DNA of 64,000 bases, taken from Achatina immaculata (lineage: Eukaryota; Mollusca; Gastropoda; Stylommatophora; Achatinidae). Shown one piece after another: positions 55,930 through 64,000 of this stretch (the first letter of the stretch is position 1; every line of letters starts with the position of its first letter). The notes under the pieces are model-generated. The model was not told the DNA's origin. It worked only from the letters and a program-made list of their open reading frames with translations, and made no database searches. The translations under genes and the position numbers were made by a program. Location: the NCBI GenBank assembly GCA_009760885.1, contig CM019696.1:48402574-48466573 (forward strand), given 5' to 3'.

Positions 55930-56112
55930 AAAAGCAATCCAGCACTGAAAGAAGCCGTAGTGCATTCTCGGCAGTTTTATACCCTGACTGTAGATAACGA
56001 GGAAGAGAAAGAGAGTGGTCACAACTTCAACATCATTGTTCGCAGAATTAGTGAAGGGAGGCTACCAAGCACAATCATGGCAATGCATCGAGGTCGGTAC
56101 TGGCATCGGATG
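55930..56112 (+). CDS. ASTE1: ASTE1-like, exon 5
   Basis: Sixty-one codons: KSNPALKEAVVHSRQFYTLT, VDNEEEKESGHNFNIIVRRI, SEGRLPSTIMAMHRGRYWHR, M. The segment EGRLPSTIMAMHRGRYW aligns with the LAKGQLSPxxxxxxxxR region of ASTE1. Acceptor tgttgccag/AAA; donor ATG/gtgagt. Phase 0 at both ends. A small exon before it cannot be excluded. Confidence 0.82.
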
Positions 56113-56129
56113 GTGAGTTTTTTCTTTCT

Positions 56130-56290
56130 TTCTGCTGGGTATTCTGGTTAAGAGGAAGATAGAGAGAGAAGTTACTGGATGGGCTGTCAGTGTGGCTAGG
56201 AATAAAGTCACCGGCGGATCTCATAATCAAGTCTAAAGACAGGGAGTTGTGGAGAGAAATGATCACCTACACCACATGGCACAGCAATTG
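56130..56290 (+). pseudogene. LINE-D C-terminus, copy 2
   Basis: 'gaggaagatagagagagaag' through 'gtggagagaaatgatcacct' to 'atggcac' matches 14634-14842, with frameshifts. It begins only about 20 bases after the exon 5 donor. Confidence 0.6.
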
Positions 56291-56549
56291 ATTGATTGAT
56301 TTTTGATTAAGGACCAGAAAGGAGTGGTTACTAGTCAGAACTGAAAACAAGATAAATTTAAATGTCATTTAAGACATGAGATGCCTATTTTTAGCCTGTG
56401 CAGCAATTTAAAATCATGAACTCCCAACTAGTGAAGAAAACCATATGATGGGTTGTTTTGTTTCTAATTTTTTAAAAAGCCCATTAGACAGGTCAAAGTT
56501 GGTCAGGAGTTAAGATGTCCATGTGAGAAGAAGTAGGGGTGCAGGTGTC

Positions 56550-56862
56550 AGAACCAGCTAGGATCTGTCCTGACTACCAGCTAGGATCTGTCCTGACAGC
56601 CAGCTAGGATCTGTCCTGACAACCAGCTAGGATCTTTCCTGACAACCAGCTAGGATCTTTCCTGACAACCAGCTAGAATCTTTCCTGACAACTAGCTAGG
56701 ATCTGTCCTGACTACCAGCTAGGATCTGTCCTGACAACCAGCTAGAAGCTGTCCTGACAACCAGCTAGGATCTGTCCTGACAACCAGCTAGGATATGTCC
56801 TGACAACCAGCTAGGATATGTCCTGACAACCAGCTAGGATATGTCCTGACTACCTGTGCTGT
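56550..56862. repeat. 23-bp minisatellite
   Basis: About thirteen copies of a 23-bp unit 'ccagctaggatctgtcctga' plus three bases. A further 350 bp of irregular 'cataatcaaccaac' repeats follow (57060-57420). Confidence 0.9.
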
Positions 56863-57464
56863 GTTACATGATCTTGCCTGCAGTATGAGGACAAGCATGT
56901 CCCCATGGTAGGAGAGCCTGCAGGAAAGATTGGTTCTTGAAGAGAGCCATCCTGTCTAGTTCCTTCATCCTGCTCGGTTAATATGCTGTGAAGATCTTCA
57001 CCATGATCAGAAAATCTAGTTCTTTCTTACAAGGAAATAACCAGCCGACAAGCAGCTGGGCATATTCAGCCAGCAACCAACATAAGCGGCCAACATAATC
57101 ATCAAACAACCGGCATAATCAGGCAACAAATAATCAGCATAATCAATCGGTAAACAACCACCATAATCACATAACCAACATAATCACCCAAAAATGCAGC
57201 ATAAACAGCCAACATAATCAACTGATAAAAACAACCAGCATAATCAATCAACAAACAACCAGCCTAATCAACCAACAAATGACCAACATAATTCCAGCAA
57301 AAAAACCAGCATAATCAATAAACAAACATAATTAACCAATATATTCAAACAATGCACATAATCAACCAGCAGCAACCAGGATAATCAAAAAAATAATCAA
57401 CAAATGAACAAGTAGATAAGACATATTGATAATTTTTGCTAGATGTAGTTGTTTTGTGTGGTTA

Positions 57465-58082
57465 GAGAGATAATACAGGCAAGAACAAGAGCTGACAATA
57501 TTGATTATTAGAGAGATAATACAAGATTAGAAAGATAATACAAGATAGAACAAGAGCTAACAATGTTGATTATTAGAGAGATAATACAAGCAAGAACAAG
57601 AGCTGACATTGTTTATTATTTGAGAGATAATACAAGCAAGAACAAGAGCTGACATTGTTTATTATTTGAGAGATAATACAAGCAAGAACAAGAGCTGACA
57701 TTGTTTATTATTAGAGAGATAATACAGGCAAGAACAAGAGCTGACATTGTTTATTATTAGAGAGATAATACAGGCAAGAACAAGAGCTGACATTGTTTAT
57801 TATTAGAGAGATAATACAGGCAAGAACAAGAGCTGACATTGTTTATTATTAGAGAGATAATACAAGCAAGAACAAGAGCTGACATTGTTTATTATTAGAG
57901 AGATAATACAGGCAAGAACAAGAGCTGACATTGTTTATTATTAGAGAGATAATACAGGCAAGAACAAGAGCTGACATTGTTTATTATTAGAGAGATAATA
58001 CAGGCAAGAACAAGAGCTGACATTGTTTATTATTAGAGAGATAATACAAGCAAGAACAAGAGCTGACATTGTTTATTATTCC
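57465..58082. repeat. 46-bp minisatellite
   Basis: About thirteen copies of a 46-bp unit beginning 'gagagataatacaagcaaga' and ending 'gacattgtttattatta'. The first copies are irregular. The array ends about 340 bp before exon 6. Confidence 0.93.
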
Positions 58083-58423
58083 ATAGACCAGAGCTTTAGC
58101 TTTTGGCATTTCAGAGGGTTCTCATTTCTTCCAGATATGCCACATTTTTGTTTTTCAGCGCACAGACATTTTCCTGGTGAAGGTTTTTTTTCTTTCCACA
58201 TACATCTACCTGTAGGAGATTTGATAGTTATTTTGTGTCATACATTTAACTGTGGGAAATTAATGTTATTTTGTACATATATGTTTAGCTGTAGGAAATT
58301 ACTGGAGAACTGCGAATCTGGCCTTTGATCCTAAGTTTGCCTGGTGTCTTTGACAGTTTGTGTCGAAGTATTTTAGTTTCAACTGCTTAATGATATAATT
58401 TTAACCAGAATTGATCTCATCAG

Positions 58424-58573
58424 GTACTGGAAGACCCAGATTCTGGCCTGCCTTCTGCGGACTTGGCTCTGACAGCGTTACGAGCTTACGTATATGCCAT
58501 TCTGCTGCCATCAGACGTAATGCATGCCATTGAATTGGGTCGAAATCACAATGACTTTCTGGAGGAAATTTTG
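58424..58573 (+). CDS. ASTE1: ASTE1-like, exon 6
   Basis: Fifty codons: VLEDPDSGLPSADLALTALR, AYVYAILLPSDVMHAIELGR, NHNDFLEEIL. It corresponds to the (I/L)R..IYGLLL helix of ASTE1. Acceptor tctcatcag/GTA; donor TTG/gtcagg, phase 0. The donor is weaker than the others and is followed by a (TTTTG)n run. Confidence 0.8.
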
Positions 58574-58589
58574 GTCAGGCAGTTTAGAG

Positions 58590-58675
58590 TGTTTTTTGTT
58601 TTGTTTTGTTTTGTTTTTTGTTTTTATGTTTTGTTTTGTTTTTTGTTTTGTGTTTTTTTGTTTTTTGTTTTCAGC
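58590..58675. repeat. (TTTTG)n microsatellite
   Basis: Imperfect 'ttttg' and 'tttttg' repeats starting about 17 bases after the exon 6 donor. Confidence 0.85.
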
Positions 58676-58867
58676 CTTTGCAGGTTTTAACATGCTTTTT
58701 TTCCTGTCAGATGTACAGAAGAAGTGTTCTAGTAATGAACCAGCTTTTCAAGTGTCATAACTGGTTATAGCATGTTAGTCAGTAGTGATGAGTTAGGTTT
58801 TCATGTAATGTAGCTGGCACATTAGCCAGTAGACTTGGGCTGGATTTTTATATTGTGTAGCTGTTTA

Positions 58868-60432
58868 TATATGGAGGAGAAAGACCAGAATTAACACCAG
58901 ATACTGAAAACTGTGAGGGACCACCAATACTTGAAGATGAAATCATAGATGCCATCAAACACATGAAGAAAGGAAAAGCAACCGGGCCTGATAATATAAC
59001 AATAGAAGAAATAGAGGCACTAGAAGAGACAGGAATAAAAATAATAACCAAGTTACTGAATGATATTTACAATAGTGGTTATATTCCCAGTGACCTGATT
59101 AAATCCACGTTTATAGCACTACAAAAGAAACCAGGTGCAAAGGAATGTGACGACCACCAGACTATCAGCCTCTCATGTCACATAACGAAGCTATTTCTGA
59201 GAATAATTATGAGAAGAACAAGGAAAAAGATAAAAATGGAAATAGCAGATGAACAGTTTGGATTTGTTGAAGGAAAGGGAACACACAATGCCATTTATGC
59301 TTTACGAACACTAACAGAAAGAGCTTTAGAAGTACAGAAGGATCTCTACTTAAGCTTCATTGATTACACCAAGGCATTTGACAAGGTGAAACATAATGAA
59401 ATTATTAAAATGCTTGAAGACATCAATATAGACGGTAAAGACCTGAGGATTGTAAAACATCTATACTGGCAGCAAGAAGCAGCAGTTCGAGTTGAAAATA
59501 GAATTGGAAAATATCAACCTATAAAGCAAGGGGTGCGACAAGGATGTGTACTATCTCCAGACCTTTTTTCTCTCTATAGCGAGAATATTCTAAGAACAAT
59601 CATCACAGAACCAGGCATAAAAATTGGAGGATACAATATTAACAACCTTCGGTATGCTGACGACACAGTACTGATAGCTGAGAACCAACAAGACCTGCAA
59701 AATCTCTTGGATAAAGGCACCAAAGAAAGTGAACAGAAAGACCTTACTTTGAACATCAAAAAGACAGAGACAATGGTTATATCTAAGAAACAGAATCCAC
59801 CACATGCAGTATTAAATTAAACGGAACTATTCTAAAGCAGGTGCAGAAATTCAAATACCTTGGAGCAGTAATAACTTCAGATGGGAAATGCAGAACAGAA
59901 ATTAGGAACAGAATAGGCCAAGCAAAGACTGCATTTCAGAGAATGAGAAACATATTAGCTAACACATCTTTATCAATGAATGTTAGAAAACGAGTCCTAA
60001 AATGCTATATTGAACCTATCTTGTTATATGGAAGTGAATCATGGACAATAGGCAAGTCTGCACAAAAATCATTGGAAGCAGCAGAAATGTGGTTTATTAG
60101 AAGAATGTTGCGAATCCCCTGGACAGCAAAAATAACTAATGAAGAATTTATGAGAAGAGCTGGAGAGACAAAAAACCTTGTGAAAAAGATAAGAGAGAGA
60201 CAATGTACTTTCATAGGACATGCAATGAGAAGAGGGGACATTGATAATATTATAACAACAGGAAAAATAGAAGGAAGAAGATCAAGAGGAAGACCAAGAG
60301 AAATGATACTGGACAGTCTGACGGGATGGTGTGTGAGGAGATTACCAACTGAACTGATGGCCTGCATGAAGGATCGGGTACTCTGGAGAAGCATAATAGC
60401 CAACGCCAGTCGGCACGGCACATGATGATGAT
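58868..60432 (+). pseudogene. LINE-B: near-complete reverse transcriptase and C-terminus
   Basis: It starts at about 58868, before [20 protein letters not shown]. The RT motifs are [33 protein letters not shown] (motif A), [16 protein letters not shown] (motif B) and [13 protein letters not shown] (motif C, both catalytic Asp present). A single frameshift near 59805 separates the RT frame from the C-terminal frame (FKYLGAVITSDGKCRTEIRN ... GRRSRGRPREMILD ... SRHGT-stop at 60425). The tail is (ATG)n. The endonuclease is missing, so it is 5'-truncated. It sits in intron 6 of the ASTE1-like gene in the sense direction. The clade is uncertain (RTE-like or related APE class). Confidence 0.9.
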
Positions 60433-60479
60433 GATGTAGCTGTTTATCCAGCATGTTATCCAGTAATGGTGTGCTACAT

Positions 60480-60595
60480 CCCATGATGAAGCTGAAAGAC
60501 TCGCAGAGAACAGGAAAACTTGGCAAACAACTGTGCGAGCCCTATGTGACGTTTAATGTCACGGGAAGGATGTAAGAAGATGTAAATATAGGAGG
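60480..60595 (+). pseudogene. LINE-E 3' end, copy 2
   Basis: 'gaaaacttggcaaacaactg' and 'gagccctatgtgacgtttaa' match the end of the LINE at 16488-17190, with tail 'aaggatgtaagaagatgtaa'. It lies just downstream of the LINE-B tail. Confidence 0.8.
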
Positions 60596-61225
60596 TAATA
60601 TTTGCAGTTTGACAAGACAGTAGTATCATAGCATGTCGGTGATGAATGTTTGTTCCTCATCAGCTTGAGAAATCAGGAGCTAAGGTGTTTTCATAAACTC
60701 AGAACTCAGCTCAAGTTTAAAATAGTTGTTTCCATGGATGTGTGAGAGTTATCAGATGTGTGAGAGTTTTCGGATTTGTGAGAGTTATCATCAGATGTGT
60801 GAGAGTCATCATCAGAAGTGAGTGGCAGAAAACAAAATCTTGAAGAAAAATTCACCTTTTTCACCAAATTAAATGATAAAAATGTGTCTGATTCTGATCA
60901 AATGTGATTCTTAACAGTTCGATCTGAACTGAAATGATTGAACCAAAGAAACTGACTGAACAAAATAAACTGACAGAGCAAGCTGAATGAACTCAACTTC
61001 CCAATATCTCTTCTTCCCTTGTTAATACATCATATCCTAGAACTCTCCAGAATCAGCTCAGTTCTTTCACAAAACTTGTACAGAAATTCATGACAGTTTA
61101 AGAACTATTTCTAAGATTTGCTCTGAGACAAAAAATAAAAATAAAAACCTGCTGTAAGCTGGTCAGTTCTGACCCAGAAACAAGATATTTGACCCAACTT
61201 AATTTCTGCTCAAAGGTAAAGATAA
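60596..61225. other. ASTE1-like intron 6, no element recognised
   Basis: It contains three or four short 'gatgtgtgagagttatca' repeats at 60738-60815. Otherwise no identifiable feature. Confidence 0.4.
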
Positions 61226-61227
61226 AA

Positions 61228-61462
61228 AAAAAAAAAAGGTAAAGTCCTCATTTCCGTGCCATTAAGGCATATTGGGGATATGGTGTTAGGCCCGTATTTC
61301 CAAGACCATCGGCACATGAAAGTGTGATGTGGTCAGCATCATGCCTGGCCGTATTTACCTTCCTAGATGTCTCTGGTACCCATTTTGTAAGGGTGATTGG
61401 ACCCCACAAAACATCCTCACTACTAGGGCTTGAACCCGGTACCATTGGATTAGTAAACCGAG
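61228..61462 (-). repeat. tRNA-derived SINE, family G, copy 5
   Basis: On the plus strand 'aaaaaaaggtaaagtcctca' opens the 3' end and 'agggcttgaacccggtacca' near 61430 is the inverse of a good box B (ggttcaagcc). The order matches copies 1-3. Confidence 0.75.
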
Positions 61463-61772
61463 TGAACTTTTGCTCAAACTAAATTTAAAAAGTTCCCAAG
61501 ATTTTCACAGTCAGTAAGATTTCTCATTAAGTATCTTTTATAGTGGGGGGGGGGGTGTGGGGGGGGGCACAACAGGTTATTCTTTCTCGCACTCGTGAAG
61601 GTCAGAATATTAGTAGAAAAGTTTGCTAGAGGTCAGACACATGTTTGTGGCACTATATGAGAGGTGAGCCCTTCATAAAATATGTTCTGTAGAACTTCGT
61701 ATACCTGTTACTTGTTCTTTTTTGGAAGCAGACATTTGTTTCAGTGGTAGGTGTTCTTTTGAATGTTTGTAG

Positions 61773-61905
61773 GTGAGGAAATGCATTGACTCTAGAGTGC
61801 CTCCACTTCATGAGATCGACAGTAATTCATTTAAGGAGAATTTGCGGCTGTTTGAGCGGATTATTCAACATCAGGAGCCAGCGGTGCTGCAGGGTTTGGC
61901 AGAAG
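61773..61905 (+). CDS. ASTE1: ASTE1-like, exon 7
   Basis: Forty-four codons and one base: VRKCIDSRVPPLHEIDSNSF, KENLRLFERIIQHQEPAVLQ, GLAE. Acceptor tttgtag/GTG; donor AGAAG/gtaaaa. The single G is completed by AA at 62378-62379, keeping the frame. Confidence 0.8.
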
Positions 61906-61974
61906 GTAAAATGATGTCATGAGATAATTAAGTTGAACGCTTTTACATCTTACATGTTGTATATAGAGTGACAG

Positions 61975-62262
61975 ATTACTATATTTGATCATGGAAGGTT
62001 TATGAAACAGCTGATTACTTGATTTGATCATGGAAGTCTTGTGGATTTGTATAAAAAATTTGTGTAAAAGATGACTAGATTTGATCATGGAAGTCTTGTG
62101 GATTTGTATAAAAAATTTATGTAAAAGATGACTAGATTTGATCATAGAAGTCTTGTGGATTTGTATAAAAAATTTATGTAAAAGATGACTAGATTTGATC
62201 ATGGAAGTCTTGTGGATTTGTATAAAAAAATTTGTGTAAAAGATGACTAGATTTGTATAAAC
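61975..62262. repeat. 57-bp minisatellite
   Basis: About five copies of a unit 'gatcatggaagtcttgtgga' ... 'aaaagatgactagattt'. It lies in the short intron between exons 7 and 8. Confidence 0.9.
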
Positions 62263-62377
62263 AGTCACATATGGATGATTGATTAGTTGGCTTGATTGTG
62301 ATATATTGGTGACATGGATGTCACTTATTAGCCACAGCTGCTGCAGCATAATCAGGCATCATCTCTCTGACTTTCAG

Positions 62378-62595
62378 AAGGATCATACTTCCAGATGTTT
62401 GGCACGAGGAAAGGTTTCCTGTGCTATTTGTTGCGCTACTTCTTGCTCTTGAATTGGGAACAGAATATGTTCATTTCTAAACAAGAGTTCTATGTGACTG
62501 CAGCCTGGGTTTTGGCTCAACACAACACGAGTGCTTATCAGAGACTGAAAATCGTACCCAGCCCGCGATGCGTTACAGTGCAGAACTGGTTTTTG
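62378..62595 (+). CDS. ASTE1: ASTE1-like, exon 8
   Basis: After completing a Glu codon it encodes GSYFQMFGTRKGFLCYLLRY, FLLLNWEQNMFISKQEFYVT, AAWVLAQHNTSAYQRLKIVP, SPRCVTVQNWFL. Acceptor ctttcag/AAGG. Two donors are possible: TTG/gtcagt (end 62595, preferred) and AGT/gtgagc (end 62601); both keep phase 0. The first gives WFL-CL across the junction, matching W-x-x-C-L of ASTE1. Confidence 0.8.
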
Positions 62596-62601
62596 GTCAG
62601 T

Positions 62602-63280
62602 GTGAGCTTGTTCTGTCTTGTCGTGTGTGTGTGTGCATGTGTGTGAGTATATTCATATTTTTCTTATCTGTGATATGAACATTTTTTTTTTGTTTCTGTC
62701 TTCTCACCAAGAAGGGAGTAGATGTTATTTTTATCTGGAGCTGACCTCATTATTAGTAGGTGGTGTGTGATGATGGCAGATGATAGAAATGATTGTTCTT
62801 AATAGAATTTCTGTTGCTGTAGGGCTTCTCCGGTTTTGTGTCAGTCTTTGTTTTATATCAGTGGTTCGCAGACTTTTATGACCTGCCACCCCCTTGAGTT
62901 TCATGCATTAAACTTCCCCTCCCCCTAATCCCCACAAAACTCCTTGCTCAGTTGATTCTAATGCTCCCTATGGCTTCTTGCTCTCTCTGCTCTCTCTCTG
63001 CACTCTCTGTGCTATCTCCCTGCTCTCTCTCTGCTCTCTTGGATCTCCCCAGTATCTTGTAGGTTGGTGGCACTGTGCTGTAGTGCGAACCTCCTTGGTA
63101 AAATATCATTATTTCATTCATTCATTTATTCATTCATTCATTGTCATCATCATCTTGTGCCATCTTTCTAGAGAGGGCTGACTGCTGATCTTCAGCTTCT
63201 TGTGTCTGATGTTTTGATTATGCATGTGACACAGGTACATCCAACCTGCTACTTCCTTACGTAGTCCACCTGACTTTGTT
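62602..63280. other. ASTE1-like intron 8, decayed repeats
   Basis: It contains (GT)n near 62620-62645, 'cagtggttcgcagactttta' (62860), which looks like one end of an old hAT element, a CT-rich 'ctctctctgctctc' stretch and (ATTC)n near 63112-63140. No exon was seen. Confidence 0.4.
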
Positions 63281-63284
63281 GTTG

Positions 63285-63580
63285 TTACGAGGGGGCAATC
63301 AGTGACGTATAAATGACATGCAAATGTAGCCGCCCAAGACCCTGTCCCAGCTCTGAGCTGGCACTGCCGGTTGCAGGCCCAGCCTGGCTGACAGGGCAAA
63401 GATCGCTATAATCTCCATGGCAGTGGAGTCTGCTAAAGAAGTACCGCAAGCCTCCCTGATTTTGTAGTTTCGCTCTGGAGCTGAAAAAATTGCTGCCATA
63501 ATCCTTTCCCAATTTGACATGATCCTGTCCCTAAGCGTGTTTTCACTGCACAGAAACATCGTGTTTGTAGTTCCAAGGAG
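63285..63580 (-). repeat. Repeat F, copy 7 (inverted)
   Basis: On the plus strand 'caagaccctgtcccagctct' ... 'cagtggagtctgctaaagaa' ... 'gtttgtagttccaaggagac' is the reverse of F. Confidence 0.8.
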
Positions 63581-63806
63581 ACACAACAACAACAGTCTTT
63601 CCTGCCAGCAGTTTTTTTTCTCCTTACACACAACCAGGATACTTATGTTATCTGTTGCTAATTTTATCTGTTTTTTTCTTCTTTTTTTTTTTAATCATTC
63701 ACTTTCATTCACTCTTGTACTTCATCATTTAATTCATTCTATTTTTCTGTAGATCGAAAATTTAAATCTTCATTTTTTTTGGTGGTTTTTTGTGTGTTTT
63801 TTTCAG

Positions 63807-63914
63807 TGTCTGCATTTCCGGGTTCTTATTTTCTTTGATGAGCAGAAATTGTTAGCTCTAAACCTGTTAGCTTCCAACCTCATATACACATTTTCTTTGA
63901 TGAGCAGAAATTGT
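63807..63914 (+). CDS. ASTE1: ASTE1-like, probable exon 9, disturbed by a 62-bp repeat
   Basis: The acceptor gtttttttcag ends at 63806. The frame continues CLHFRVLIFFDEQKLLALNL and LASNLIYT, reminiscent of W-x-x-CLQMGMYLNQLL in ASTE1. It then runs into a second copy of a 62-bp unit, which shifts the frame so that TAG appears at about 63912-63914. No donor is obvious. The exon is plausible but unproven, and its true end is unclear. Confidence 0.45.
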
Positions 63915-64000
63915 TAGCTCTAAACCTGTTAGCTTCCAACCTCATATACACATTTTCTTTGATGAGCAGAAATTGTTAGCCTTTAAATCTGTTGAATAGC
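63831..64000. repeat. 62-bp tandem repeat at the window edge
   Basis: The unit 'ttctttgatgagcagaaatt' plus 'gttagctctaaacctgttag' and so on starts at 63831, 63893 and 63955. The first two copies are identical; the third diverges and is cut by the edge. Confidence 0.93.

Noticed and set aside
57060..57420. Irregular 'cataatcaaccaac' sequence as a possible regulatory cluster
   Set aside because: It looks like a decayed simple repeat next to two minisatellites; no motif stands out.

Overview
Kind of organism. The window is animal nuclear DNA, almost certainly from an invertebrate and plausibly a mollusc. It holds three intron-rich protein-coding genes with GT/AG introns, set in a dense and mostly decayed repeat landscape. 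The lineage is inferred from the mix of non-LTR retrotransposons, a Penelope-like unit, a mariner and tRNA-derived SINEs; no species-specific marker was seen.

Genes. (1) Left edge, minus strand: the first two recognisable coding exons of atypical protein kinase C (2331-2270 and 1086-965), encoding the start of the PB1 domain; the kinase part lies beyond the left edge. (2) 25.7-38.6 kb, plus strand: F-actin capping protein beta subunit (CAPZB), six exons covering everything after the initiator Met, with a poly(A) signal near 39355. (3) 49.0 kb to the right edge, plus strand: an XPG/FEN1-like PIN-nuclease-fold protein best matched to the Asteroid (ASTE1) family, nine exons, running off the window. 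aPKC and CAPZB point away from each other, so both promoters and the ATG exon of CAPZB should lie between about 2.35 and 25.7 kb, but I could not locate them.

Layout. 0-6 kb: aPKC exons, an internally deleted LINE and three minisatellites. 6-20 kb: nested LINE/SINE debris, a dead mariner (11.5-12.75 kb) and an intact GIY-YIG reading frame of a Penelope-like element between about 140-bp inverted repeats (15.04-16.49 kb). 19.5-25.1 kb: two I-superfamily LINEs with RNase H domains, then a rearranged minus-strand LINE. 25.7-39.4 kb: CAPZB, whose introns carry a 1.9-kb 33-bp minisatellite, a TTAA-bounded MITE and other repeats. 39.6-41.2 kb: a compound 48-bp plus 60-bp array. 41.8-43.9 kb: a non-coding retroelement ('repeat X') joined to the 5' part of an 18S rRNA gene and its 5' ETS. 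44-49 kb: more arrays and LINE ends. 49-64 kb: the ASTE1-like gene, its introns filled by arrays of 23-57 bp, a LINE with a single visible frameshift (58.9-60.4 kb) and a second TTAA MITE.

How the parts interact. The three genes have unrelated functions (polarity kinase, actin capping, DNA-processing nuclease fold) and show no operon-like link. The notable biology lies in the repeats: elements nested with recognisable target-site duplications, a retroelement that shares its 3' tail with a LINE, an rDNA-retroelement chimera, and many tandem arrays, at least one grown from the head of a dispersed repeat. Family names such as LINE-A, repeat F and repeat X are local labels used only in this annotation.
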